In this document: one piece after another, positions 1-6,539 of the stretch | Numbering within the stretch: position 1 is the stretch's first letter | Layout of the letters: each line of letters begins with the position of its first letter | Assembly (NCBI GenBank): GCA_964612565.1 | Contig: CAZTDP010000008.1 | Location: 1-42,732, forward strand | DNA: 42,732 nucleotides | Reading direction: 5' to 3' | DNA from: CAZTDP01 sp964612565 | Lineage (GTDB): Bacteria > Patescibacteriota > WWE3 > UBA101185 > UBA10185 | Translations under genes and position numbers: made by a program | The notes under the pieces: generated by a model | What the model was told of the DNA's origin: nothing | What the model saw: the letters and a program-made list of their open reading frames with translations, nothing else | Databases searched by the model: none

Positions 1-2
1 TT

Positions 3-88
3 TGGTGGGCGAGGAGGGAGTCGAACCCTCATCCACATAAGTGGACGACATTTTAAGTGTCGCGTGTATACCATTCCACCACTCGCCC
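3..88 (-). tRNA. tRNA-Leu (anticodon UAA)
   Basis: Read on the minus strand. The acceptor stem is GGGCGAG (88-82) paired with CTCGCCC (13-7), discriminator A at 6, and CCA is encoded at 5-3. The anticodon arm CGACA-CTTAAAA-TGTCG places UAA at positions 34-36. There is a long variable arm as expected of a class II tRNA, and the T-arm contains GGTTCGACTCC. Total length is 86 nt. It decodes UUA and has U34 at the wobble position. Confidence 0.95.
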
Positions 89-126
89 AAATTAAATTTT
101 AAAAAAATCGTACCGGCAACAGTGTA

Positions 127-456
127 CTATCTGTTATCCCCGTCTCCATGCAATTTATCGCGTTCCGCTCTAGATTTTAGCTTTTCAATGTTTGTTGCAA
201 CCACATCGCTAAAGCTAATATTAAGCTCTGTTGATATCTGAGCTAAATACCATAAAACGTCTCCAAGTTCTTTCTTTATAGAATCTCTGGTTTCATCGTC
301 AACTATTCCGTTTTTATCTCTAAATACTTTCTTAACCTTTTCGACAACTTCCCCGCTTTCCCCTGCTAAACCGAGTACTGGGTACACAAAGTTTTCTCCA
401 ACTTTTGGATAAACGGCGGTTTTACTAGCTTCGATCTGATATTCGTCGAACGTCAT
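127..456 (-). CDS. mazG: MazG-like nucleotide pyrophosphohydrolase
   Basis: The protein has 109 aa, the size of the single-domain MazG-like/iMazG group of all-alpha NTP pyrophosphatases, which hydrolyse (d)NTPs to monophosphate and PPi. The metal-binding signature is visible as E33-x-x-E36 (in AGESGEVVEK) followed by E63-x-x-D66 (in KKELGDVLWY), and the C-terminal helix carries the usual NIEKLKSR motif. The start is supported by an SD-like AAAGGAGA about 4 nt upstream of the ATG and a TATAAA box at 477-472 on the minus strand. It lies just downstream of tRNA-Arg on the same strand, separated by a hairpin at 486-526. Known family role: removal of damaged or non-canonical nucleotides. The substrate cannot be told from sequence. 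Confidence 0.88.
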   Translation of the reverse strand: MTFDEYQIEASKTAVYPKVGENFVYPVLGLAGESGEVVEKVKKVFRDKNGIVDDETRDSIKKELGDVLWYLAQISTELNISFSDVVATNIEKLKSRAERDKLHGDGDNR

Positions 457-485
457 AGTTCTCCTTTTAATTTTATAGTGCTATG

Positions 486-526
486 AGCGGCTTGCGGATT
501 ACTTACCAACTAACAGCAAAGCCGCT
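486..526 (-). terminator. hairpin between tRNA-Arg 3' end and mazG
   Basis: On the minus strand AGCGGCTT-T-GC (526-516) pairs with GC-AAGCCGCT (495-486), a 10-bp stem with one bulged T and a 20-nt loop. It starts 4 nt after the encoded CCA of tRNA-Arg. There is no clear T-run after it, so it may be a 3' processing or attenuation structure rather than a classical terminator. Confidence 0.35.
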
Positions 527-530
527 ATTC

Positions 531-606
531 TGGTGCCCCTGGAGGGAGTCGAACCCCCAACCTTTTCCTTAGAAGGGAACTGCTCTATCCTTTGAGCTAC
601 AGAGGC
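531..606 (-). tRNA. tRNA-Arg (anticodon UCU)
   Basis: Minus strand, 76 nt. Acceptor GCCTCTG (606-600) pairs with CAGGGGC (541-535), discriminator A at 534, and CCA is encoded at 533-531. The anticodon loop CTTCTAA, closed by TTCC/GGAA, gives anticodon UCU, which reads AGA. The D-arm (TAGCTC...GAGC) and T-arm (GGTTCGACTCC) are normal. The wobble base is U34, the position modified by Elp3/Trm9-type enzymes in eukaryotes. Confidence 0.95.
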
Positions 607-624
607 TTGCCCAATACGCTAAGT

Positions 625-630
625 ATTTTA
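625..630 (-). promoter_or_regulatory. possible -10 box for tRNA-Arg
   Basis: On the minus strand TAAAAT (630-625) lies 18 nt before the tRNA 5' end, with TTTAGA 17 nt further up as a weak -35. It is within the gene-free stretch 607-730, which shows nothing else recognisable. Confidence 0.3.
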
Positions 631-730
631 CCGTAAAATATATGAAATCTAAAGCTTTAAATGTCTTGGCACTTATATGCCCAAAAGTTGGATATGCGCA
701 ATGGTGTTTTAAAAAGGCGATTACTCCGTG

Positions 731-1267
731 CTAGTTCTTGGTGGCAAGGCTGCTCATCCATTTTTTCGCGGCATTTAATGAAAGTTCTAATCTGCTAGGG
801 AATGTTTCATCGGTAATGCTTAAATTTACTACATCTTTGTATTCTTTGATAAAGTTTTGGTGGTCTTCCCAAAGTTGATCTAGTCGTTTAAGCGATTCCA
901 AATACCCCTTACTTTTATACAAGTTTGTGAGAAGTTCTTTCGATATATCTATGCTTATAACAAAGAACTTATATCCAGATTCTGAAATTTTGGATAAGCT
1001 TTCTCCCCATTGTCGATCGATGCTAGCATCCAGAATAAATGAAATTCCACTTTGAAAAATTGCATTTAGCCTGGCGTTTTTTCTGTTTTTAAATTCGTCT
1101 TGATTAAATTCCTTTAGATCCTCAGATACTTCAGATCTAATACTATCGTTACTAAAAACCGGTAGGTTAAGGTTATAACTTAGATAATTAGAAATAGGAG
1201 ACTTTGAGGAGCCTACTGCCCCTGCAAAAGTTATACAAAATTTTTCGGCTGTGTTCTGCTGTACCAT
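731..1267 (-). CDS. P-loop NTPase / AAA_33-like kinase downstream of tRNA-Gly
   Basis: The reading frame is open back to 1327, but the first 20 codons of that longer frame are the tRNA-Gly gene itself, so the ATG at 1267-1265 is chosen, giving 178 aa. A Walker A-like motif GAVGSSKS lies at residues 15-22. It is followed by SNDSIRSEV, the position of the Asp in AAA_33/zeta-type kinases, and a C-terminal helical lid rich in Lys/Arg. The nearest family by eye is small polynucleotide/nucleoside-type P-loop kinases; the substrate is unknown. The start codon lies only 7 nt after the encoded CCA of tRNA-Gly and no SD is possible there. Tight co-transcription with the tRNA, and a nearly leaderless mRNA after tRNA 3' processing, are inferred. 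Confidence 0.75.
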   Translation of the reverse strand: MVQQNTAEKFCITFAGAVGSSKSPISNYLSYNLNLPVFSNDSIRSEVSEDLKEFNQDEFKNRKNARLNAIFQSGISFILDASIDRQWGESLSKISESGYKFFVISIDISKELLTNLYKSKGYLESLKRLDQLWEDHQNFIKEYKDVVNLSITDETFPSRLELSLNAAKKWMSSLATKN

Positions 1268-1274
1268 AAATGCT

Positions 1275-1349
1275 TGGAGCGGCAGACCGGATTCGAACCG
1301 GCGACCTTCTCCTTGGAAGGGAGACATTCTACCACTGAACTACTGCCGC
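1275..1349 (-). tRNA. tRNA-Gly (anticodon UCC)
   Basis: Minus strand, 75 nt. Acceptor GCGGCAG (1349-1343) pairs with CTGCCGC (1285-1279), discriminator U at 1278, and CCA is encoded at 1277-1275. The anticodon loop CTTCCAA, closed by TCTCC/GGAGA, gives anticodon UCC. The T-arm is CCGG-TTCGAAT-CCGG. Its 3' end is 7 nt from the start codon of the following kinase gene. Confidence 0.95.
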
Positions 1350-1391
1350 AAGCACTTTGTTAAAAGCGCGCTCCTTTACTTGCTACTGAGC

Positions 1392-1419
1392 ATTTTACAC
1401 TATGTATATAAAAATCCAA
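1392..1419 (-). promoter_or_regulatory. candidate promoter of tRNA-Gly and kinase transcript
   Basis: Minus strand: TTGGAT (1419-1414), 16-bp spacer, TAAAAT (1397-1392) preceded directly by TG. This predicts transcription starting near 1385, about 35 nt before the tRNA 5' end, and running through the kinase. Confidence 0.4.
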
Positions 1420-1430
1420 ATGTGTAACAG

Positions 1431-1976
1431 TTAGGCCTTAATTACTATTGTTCCAGCTAGCCTGTCGTGAAGTGCTTGTTTCTTTTTATCCCAAATTATC
1501 ATCAAATACCCTATTGAGAGTGTTAGTCCCGTTACAAATTTTCCTAGTATCTCTCTAAAAATCGCTTCCTTTACGGTTAGAGTGTTGCCTGTTTTTTCAC
1601 TAACAACCTTTAAGTGTAATGCTTTTTTGCCCAATGTGGCGCCATATTTTACATCCATGCTTACGAAATAAGCCCATGCTACAAGTGCGCTGACTAAGCC
1701 GCCCGTGCCTCCTGTCGAGCCGCTTTGGTCGGATCTATTCGTGCCAAAAATGGCGCTCAGTATTCCGGATATTGTTGCAATAATTAAAACATCAATAACA
1801 AAGGCTCCTAATCGTTGAAGCCCTGTGCCGTAAGTAGTGTTGTCTGCTGTTTGTGAGGGAGTAGTTGCTTCGGGCGGGACTGCTGCAGGCGTCGTAGGCA
1901 GTTCTTCGGGCTGTGCCGAAGGATTATTAATCTGATCGTCGCTCTGACTATTAAGATCTAAGTTATTTTCACCCAT
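1431..1976 (-). CDS. RDD family membrane protein
   Basis: The protein has 181 aa. Residues 1-50 form a Pro/Thr/Gln-rich cytoplasmic tail. The RDD domain follows: a first membrane segment with RLGAFVIDVLII (the Arg and Asp that name the family), a Gly/Ser-rich loop, a second segment, then GATLGKKALHLKVV, an amphipathic REILGKF stretch, a third segment and DKKKQALHDRLAGTIVI. The family is widespread, poorly characterised, and sometimes linked to ion transport or membrane stress. It is monocistronic by appearance with its own promoter (1986-2013) and predicted leader of only a few nt; no SD is visible. Confidence 0.85.
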   Translation of the reverse strand: MGENNLDLNSQSDDQINNPSAQPEELPTTPAAVPPEATTPSQTADNTTYGTGLQRLGAFVIDVLIIATISGILSAIFGTNRSDQSGSTGGTGGLVSALVAWAYFVSMDVKYGATLGKKALHLKVVSEKTGNTLTVKEAIFREILGKFVTGLTLSIGYLMIIWDKKKQALHDRLAGTIVIKA

Positions 1977-1985
1977 ATACTAATT

Positions 1986-2013
1986 ATTATACTTTGCCAG
2001 ATACGCTAATCAA
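1986..2013 (-). promoter_or_regulatory. promoter of the RDD gene
   Basis: Minus strand: -35-like TTGATT (2013-2008), 16-bp spacer, perfect TATAAT (1991-1986), then 9 nt to the ATG at 1976. It overlaps the 3' end of the upstream gene. The predicted leader is about 3 nt. Confidence 0.5.
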
Positions 2014-2455
2014 GGTTATCAAGTAATTTCTCTTTTTTCTTCTCGTATTCTTTTTTGGTTATGCGGCCTTTATTCAAGAGTTCTTTAAGACGGTTAACTG
2101 ATTTTTCGTACGTATTCATTTTTGATTTATCCGTTTCCGCATCCGGATGAAGTTTTGAGTGAGCGTGGTATAGTTTCTGATCTATAATCTTTTTAGCTTT
2201 CTTGCCTGATTTTTTATCGATATATTTTATAATTATATCGTCAGTGCCTGTGGTGATAATTTCAAGTGTTGCAAAAAATATGCCTGTTTGCAGAGTGGAC
2301 TGCGCAATCTGATTGTACGACATTGTAATTTCTTTAAGTTTGAACCAACTCCTTTTTTTGTACGAAAGAAGGTCGTCGTAAATATACAAATAAGGGGGCC
2401 AAACGGTGTGATTTAAAGTTTTATTTCCCCAAAGCTTTAATAGCAGTGTTGACAT
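2006..2455 (-). CDS. PH-like domain protein with C-terminal SHOCT motif
   Basis: The protein has 149 aa. Residues 1-105 look like a bacterial PH-like beta domain: alternating hydrophobic strands such as YLYIYDDLLSYKKRSWFKL, a start typical of proteins reading ...vW...lyiyddhli. After a linker, residues about 112-149 form a SHOCT domain (NRLKELLNKGRITKKEYEKKKEKLL), a short helical hairpin found at the C-terminus of many bacterial proteins and thought to mediate oligomerisation or ligand contacts. There is no signal peptide. The start ATG is supported by a TGGTATTAT box ending exactly 6 nt upstream (2462-2470), consistent with leaderless expression. The function is unknown. Confidence 0.7.
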   Translation of the reverse strand: MSTLLLKLWGNKTLNHTVWPPYLYIYDDLLSYKKRSWFKLKEITMSYNQIAQSTLQTGIFFATLEIITTGTDDIIIKYIDKKSGKKAKKIIDQKLYHAHSKLHPDAETDKSKMNTYEKSVNRLKELLNKGRITKKEYEKKKEKLLDNLD

Positions 2456-2461
2456 ACATTT

Positions 2462-2470
2462 ATAATACCA
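2462..2470 (-). promoter_or_regulatory. extended -10 promoter, leaderless type
   Basis: Minus strand TGGTATTAT (2470-2462), then 6 nt, then the ATG at 2455. The TGn extension compensates for the absence of a visible -35. Confidence 0.5.
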
Positions 2471-2490
2471 CCGAGATAGGTTGAAATAGT

Positions 2491-2709
2491 TTAAAACTCT
2501 ACGTCTGTGTCCGTGTCGCGCTCAAGTTCGGGTATGTAATCGATGTTTGTGTTATTGATTCCGGCGGTTTTCTTTTTCTTTTTGCTTTCAAGTACAGCTA
2601 GTACTTCGGGGTCTAATTCTTCAGCTTTGACGTCGGTTTCTTCCTCTTCTTCGTCTTCAACAATTAAATTATCGTCTGTTTGGTTTGTTTGTTTTGTTTT
2701 TTTAGGCAT
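2491..2709 (-). CDS. small acidic protein of unknown function
   Basis: 72 aa from the second ATG (2709-2707); an in-frame ATG at 2715 would add two residues. I prefer the second because a TAAAAT box (2721-2716) ends 6 nt before it, the spacing seen repeatedly in this window. The protein has a Lys/Thr/Gln-rich N-terminus, a run of Glu/Asp (EDEEEEETD), a Lys cluster (ESKKKKK) and an acidic tail. It looks intrinsically disordered; no family is recognised. Codon use resembles its neighbours, and coding status is inferred from frame length, composition and promoter position. Confidence 0.5.
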   Translation of the reverse strand: MPKKTKQTNQTDDNLIVEDEEEEETDVKAEELDPEVLAVLESKKKKKTAGINNTNIDYIPELERDTDTDVEF

Positions 2710-2715
2710 GGCCAT

Positions 2716-2721
2716 ATTTTA
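2716..2721 (-). promoter_or_regulatory. -10 box of the small acidic gene
   Basis: Minus strand TAAAAT ends 6 nt before the ATG at 2709. No convincing -35 is visible. Confidence 0.4.
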
Positions 2722-2824
2722 AGCTGTTGGCGGATTGAATCCGCTGTACAGAGCAGTGCAATTTAATAAACTTTTTGGGGTTAGATCTTGTCTAAGGTCA
2801 AACCCACTAAAAATATATACGATG

Positions 2825-2830
2825 TATAAT
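2825..2830 (+). promoter_or_regulatory. -10 box of trxB, leaderless type
   Basis: Perfect TATAAT directly preceded by TG and followed by AAATAA and then the ATG at 2837. Transcription is predicted to start at or next to the A of the start codon; there is no room for an SD. Confidence 0.55.
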
Positions 2831-2836
2831 AAATAA

Positions 2837-3802
2837 ATGCAAGAGACAAATTTTGATTTAATAATAATTGGAAGTGGGCCTTCGGGATTAACTGCGGCTG
2901 TTTATTCTTCACGCGCATTATTGAAAACTTTAGTAATAGCAGGAAATCCTTCCGGCGGGCAGTTGGTAATAACTACGGAAGTTGAAAATTTTCCGGGTTT
3001 TTCAAAAGGAATCACCGGTCCCGAGTTAATAACAGAGATGAGATCTCAAGCCGAAAGGTTTGAAAGCACGTTCGCGGACGAAAACGTAACCGAAATAAGC
3101 GGTTCTTTTTCCACAGGATTTAAAGTTAAAACCGATTCAGGAAGCGTTTACACTTCTAAAGCGGTAGTTATAGCTACAGGCGCTTCGGCCCAATGGCTTG
3201 GGTTAAAAAGCGAACAGCGTCTTAAAGGAAAAGGTGTTTCGGCTTGTGCAACTTGCGACGGTTTCTTTTTTAAAGACAAAGTTGTGGCGGTTGTTGGTGG
3301 CGGCGACGCTTCTATGGAAGAAAGCATTTTTTTAACAAAATTTGCTTCAAAAGTTTATGTTTTAGTGAGGGGTTCAAAGGAACAAATGCGAGCTAGTAAA
3401 ATAATGCAAGAGCGCGCGTTTTTAAATTCAAAAATAGAATTTATGTTTAACACCGAAGTTCGTGAGGTCCTTGGCGACACTTCTGTTAGCGGTCTAAAAA
3501 TCTTTAACAATTCTACAAATCAAGAAAGTGAAATGCCTGATATTAGGGGGCTGTTTATTGCAATTGGCCACAAACCAAACACCGAATTTCTAAAAGGCTT
3601 TGTTGATTTGGACGAAAAGGGATTTGTAAAAGTTATAGACAGCACTAAAACTTCTGTCGAAGGAGTTTTTGTTGGCGGGGATGTTGCTGATTATAGATAC
3701 CGACAAGCTATTACCGCTGCCGGCATGGGCTGCATGGCCGCAATGGATGCAACTAAGTTTTTGGCCGAGCATGGCGTCGAGGTAAACACTTCAAATTATT
3801 AA
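2837..3802 (+). CDS. trxB: thioredoxin reductase
   Basis: The protein has 321 aa, the normal length for the low-molecular-weight FAD enzyme that transfers electrons from NADPH to thioredoxin in the cytoplasm. The FAD site IGSGPSG is at residues 11-17, the redox-active disulfide CATC at 137-140 followed by DG, the NADPH-binding GGGDASMEE at 154-162, and the second FAD motif GGDVAD near the C-terminus (GVFVGGDVADYRYRQAITAAGMGC). All key residues are present. Upstream is a TATAAT box 6 nt from the ATG and no SD. It lies divergent from the acidic small gene and convergent with the mscS-like gene. Together with the nearby superoxide dismutase it suggests a redox-defence cluster. Confidence 0.95.
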   Translation: MQETNFDLIIIGSGPSGLTAAVYSSRALLKTLVIAGNPSGGQLVITTEVENFPGFSKGITGPELITEMRSQAERFESTFADENVTEISGSFSTGFKVKTDSGSVYTSKAVVIATGASAQWLGLKSEQRLKGKGVSACATCDGFFFKDKVVAVVGGGDASMEESIFLTKFASKVYVLVRGSKEQMRASKIMQERAFLNSKIEFMFNTEVREVLGDTSVSGLKIFNNSTNQESEMPDIRGLFIAIGHKPNTEFLKGFVDLDEKGFVKVIDSTKTSVEGVFVGGDVADYRYRQAITAAGMGCMAAMDATKFLAEHGVEVNTSNY

Positions 3803-3833
3803 CAAAGCACTCTCTGTTAACAAATTGGCCGCA

Positions 3834-4367
3834 TTAAGCTTTAATATGTGTTACGGCAGAAATAACCGAGTTAGGAATTATATTTAAGTCGCCGTTGTCT
3901 GAAACAATTGTGGTGGTTCTTAATTTTATTTCTGTAACTTTGCCTTCAAAGCCTCCGGCTTTAATTCTGTCTCCTACACCATATTGATTTTCGAATAAGA
4001 TAAAAAATCCGCTAACCATGTCTTTTACAAGGGTTTGTGCTCCAAAACCAACAGCAAGTCCTAAAATTCCGGCACCGGTCAAAATTGGCGCAATATTTAT
4101 TCCCCACTGCGAAAGAATGGTAAGAAACGCGATTCCAAATATAATAGTGTCCGCCAAACTTTTAATTACACTTCCAACCGTTTCTGCCCTTTTTTCGATA
4201 CTTTTTTTACTTAAACCTTCATTTTCTCCGATTTGTTTTAGAATTGCTTTAATTGTTGCGCTTGCAATTGTTCGTAAAATAACGGAAATAAGCAAAACCA
4301 CAATTGAATAAATTAAGTTTTTTATGGCAAAAGAGGCATTTTGTGTGTTAAGCATGTTCCACAGCAT
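3834..4367 (-). CDS. small MscS-type mechanosensitive channel
   Basis: The protein has 177 aa. It keeps two to three transmembrane segments, the pore-lining TM3 (GAGILGLAVGFGAQTLVKDM, residues about 98-117) and the first beta domain (FENQYGVGDRIKAGGFEGKVTEIKLRTTTI), but ends at IPNSVISAVTHIKA. It thus lacks the C-terminal alpha/beta cage of E. coli MscS (286 aa). The family forms heptameric tension-gated pores that relieve hypo-osmotic shock. The start overlaps the end of the superoxide dismutase gene by 20 nt (8 nt if the internal ATG at 4355 is used), so translational coupling in one transcript is likely. Whether such a shortened form still gates is unknown. Confidence 0.85.
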   Translation of the reverse strand: MLWNMLNTQNASFAIKNLIYSIVVLLISVILRTIASATIKAILKQIGENEGLSKKSIEKRAETVGSVIKSLADTIIFGIAFLTILSQWGINIAPILTGAGILGLAVGFGAQTLVKDMVSGFFILFENQYGVGDRIKAGGFEGKVTEIKLRTTTIVSDNGDLNIIPNSVISAVTHIKA

Positions 4368-4962
4368 TTGTATAGATACTTTCTATTTCTTCCCAATTTA
4401 AAACATTCCACCAGTTAGAAATGTACTCGGGGCGCCTGTTTTGATATTTAAGGTAGTATGCGTGTTCCCAAACATCTAAACCGATTACTGGAATTTGTTT
4501 CAAACTTAACGGGCTACTTTGATTTTGGGTTGTTGTTATCTTAAGAGCATCGCCATCTAATACAAGCCATACCCAGCCACTTCCAAAAAAAGTTGCGGCA
4601 GTTTGCGTAAACTGCTCTTTAAAATTTTCAAAGTTTCCAAATGTATCGTCAATTTTTATTCCAAGCGTTCCTAGAGGTTCTCGGGATCCTTGCGGCCCCA
4701 TTATTTGCCAGTAGATATTGTGGTTTACTACCCCGCCGGCGTTGTTAACAACAGCACTCTTAATATTTTCGGGAATGTTAGAGATGTTTTGTAAAATTTC
4801 TTGGGGCTCCATTGTTCCCAGATCTGTATCCGCAACAGCTCCAATTAGCTTTGTCAAATAACCCTGATGATGTTTAGTATAATGTATCTCTACAGTTTTA
4901 GCGTCGATATAGGGCTCTAGCGCATTGTAAGAATAGGTAAGCTTAGGAAGTTCCTTGGTCAT
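4348..4962 (-). CDS. Mn-type superoxide dismutase
   Basis: 204 aa from the ATG at 4962; a TTG at 4980 would add six residues but has nothing to recommend it. It dismutates superoxide to oxygen and peroxide. Metal ligands are visible as H27 (IHYTKHHQGY), H81 (NNAGGVVNHNIYW), D163 and H167 (DVWEHAYYLKY). The AGG before the second His and the Gln in TQNQSSPL are features of the Mn branch rather than the Fe branch, though cambialistic activity cannot be excluded. It has the typical WWNVLNW C-terminal region. A weak purine-rich AAAGAGAAA precedes the start. It is first in an operon with the overlapping mscS-like gene and divergent from the glycosyltransferase operon. Confidence 0.92.
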   Translation of the reverse strand: MTKELPKLTYSYNALEPYIDAKTVEIHYTKHHQGYLTKLIGAVADTDLGTMEPQEILQNISNIPENIKSAVVNNAGGVVNHNIYWQIMGPQGSREPLGTLGIKIDDTFGNFENFKEQFTQTAATFFGSGWVWLVLDGDALKITTTQNQSSPLSLKQIPVIGLDVWEHAYYLKYQNRRPEYISNWWNVLNWEEIESIYTNAVEHA

Positions 4963-5020
4963 AGTTTCTCTTTTTGCCAAAATGGCCTAAATCATATTTA
5001 ACCGTATCTATATACTAGCA

Positions 5021-5029
5021 TGATAGAAT
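5021..5029 (+). promoter_or_regulatory. extended -10 promoter of the glycosyltransferase operon
   Basis: TGATAGAAT followed by 10 nt and the ATG at 5040. The predicted leader is about 4 nt with no SD. A second TATACT at 5011-5016 is an alternative. Confidence 0.4.
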
Positions 5030-5039
5030 TTAAATACAA

Positions 5040-6539
5040 ATGTTTAAAAGCCACATTGTAATAAGTGAAAAAGTTAAATATTTTTTGCTTCTTGCACTAA
5101 TCTTAGCGCCGTTGGCGTTTTTACGTTTTTACAACCTGGGCTGGTCTGAATATATCCCGGATGAAACAACTGTTATGACACCTGTTAAACTTGGGTACAT
5201 TGATTGGGAATTTTTGCTTGTTCAACGAAAGGGTCCGATGCAGTTTTTGCTTGCAGGTGCGCTAGGACTTCTCAAAATTAGTGTATTTAACGAGTTGGCC
5301 TACAGAATCCCTTTTGCTCTGGCCTCGCTGGCAGGGTTGTTCTTCTTCTTTAAATTTGTAGAAAAAGTATCAGGAAAGTTTGCGGCTGCAGTCGCTACTC
5401 TCCTCCTTGGCTTAAATGGTTTTTTAGTAGCATTCGGACGTATTGTTCAGTATCAAAATCTAAATTTACTTTTTTCATTTGCAGGTTTATATTTTTTGGC
5501 GAAAGCAGCCGATTCGGATAAAAAAGCAAAACAGTATTTTTTGAGTGGGCTTTTTTTAACACTTTCTGCTTTATCTCATTGGGATGTTGTTTTTATTCTA
5601 CTCCCGGCTTTGTATCTTTTCTTTAAAAATCTCGGTTCCGGCCCAATACTTTCGTCGGAAAAGCTAAAAACGATTCTTTATTTTTTTATTCCAGTTTTAG
5701 TGTCTTTAATATTTTTCATTCCCTATCTGCAAAAAACTCTAAATATAGGCGGAAATGTTGAATATTTAAATACTCGTGTAAATCTTGTAAATTTGGACCT
5801 TGAAAGTTTTGTAGGAAGATTCAATGAGTATATTTTTAAAACCGAAGTTTATAATCCTTTTATATTTTTGTATGCAATTTGCGGTTTAGCCCTGCTCGGA
5901 AGTATTTCTACTAAAAAGGCCTACCCATTTTTCTTTTGGTTTGTATTTAATCTGCTCTTATTTTTGATTTTTGTAAAAAAACCCGGAACTCATGTTTACA
6001 ACATGTTTTTGCCGCTAAGTGTCCTAGCGGGATTTGGGGCCGATTATTTGTTTTCGCTTTTTAATCGCAAGTTTGGTTATGTCGCATTGCCGGCGTTAAT
6101 TGTGTTAGTAGGCTTTCTGTTTTATCAGAACTATTTAATTTTTTTAGACAGTTCTATTCAATATCCGTGGCAGCAAGAAAAAATTTACAATTATGTTACT
6201 AGGCAGTATACCGACAAAACTTTGTCCAACAACGTAATAGGCTTTCCGTTAAGACGGGGTTGGAAAGAAGCCAGAGAATTTTTACTTGCCGAACAGCAAA
6301 GGACAGGCGTAACGTTGCCGTTTATATCCAATGAAGCTGCCAGTATAGGGGGATTTTATCTCGATCTTAAACACGGCTATCCAACGGATCCGGCTTTTTA
6401 TGCTATCGGAGTTAAAAGACCGCTGTCGTTTGTAAATGACTATACTTTTCCTCAAATAAGAGGTAAGAAGACAATTGATCGCATATCTATAAACGGCGAA
6501 AATTTTATAAAAATTTACTTGGTGACTAAAGATGACTGA
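5040..6539 (+). CDS. GT39-like polyprenyl-phosphate-dependent glycosyltransferase, first paralog
   Basis: The 499-aa multi-spanning membrane protein has about 11-12 hydrophobic segments. After TM1 the first external loop carries WSEYIPDE (D41, E42), the acidic catalytic motif of ArnT/PMT-type (GT39/GT83) GT-C enzymes that move a sugar from a polyprenyl-phosphate donor to an acceptor outside the membrane. Further conserved blocks shared with the gene at 7626 are RKGPMQFL, GRIVQYQNLNLLF, LSHWD, KKPGTHVYNM and the C-terminal GVKRPLSFV. The soluble tail (from about residue 385) is extracytoplasmic. It is first gene of a four-gene plus-strand operon; the next gene overlaps by 8 nt. Acceptor and sugar are unknown; cell-surface protein or glycan decoration is inferred. 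Confidence 0.82.
   Translation: MFKSHIVISEKVKYFLLLALILAPLAFLRFYNLGWSEYIPDETTVMTPVKLGYIDWEFLLVQRKGPMQFLLAGALGLLKISVFNELAYRIPFALASLAGLFFFFKFVEKVSGKFAAAVATLLLGLNGFLVAFGRIVQYQNLNLLFSFAGLYFLAKAADSDKKAKQYFLSGLFLTLSALSHWDVVFILLPALYLFFKNLGSGPILSSEKLKTILYFFIPVLVSLIFFIPYLQKTLNIGGNVEYLNTRVNLVNLDLESFVGRFNEYIFKTEVYNPFIFLYAICGLALLGSISTKKAYPFFFWFVFNLLLFLIFVKKPGTHVYNMFLPLSVLAGFGADYLFSLFNRKFGYVALPALIVLVGFLFYQNYLIFLDSSIQYPWQQEKIYNYVTRQYTDKTLSNNVIGFPLRRGWKEAREFLLAEQQRTGVTLPFISNEAASIGGFYLDLKHGYPTDPAFYAIGVKRPLSFVNDYTFPQIRGKKTIDRISINGENFIKIYLVTKDD

Noticed and set aside
1268..1327. Longer N-terminus of the kinase gene beginning at 1327
   Set aside because: It is the translation of the tRNA-Gly gene; the ATG at 1267 is the first sensible start.
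3805..3831. Terminator TTAACA...TGTTAA between trxB and the mscS-like gene
   Set aside because: The stem is 6 bp and almost only A-T, without a T-run.
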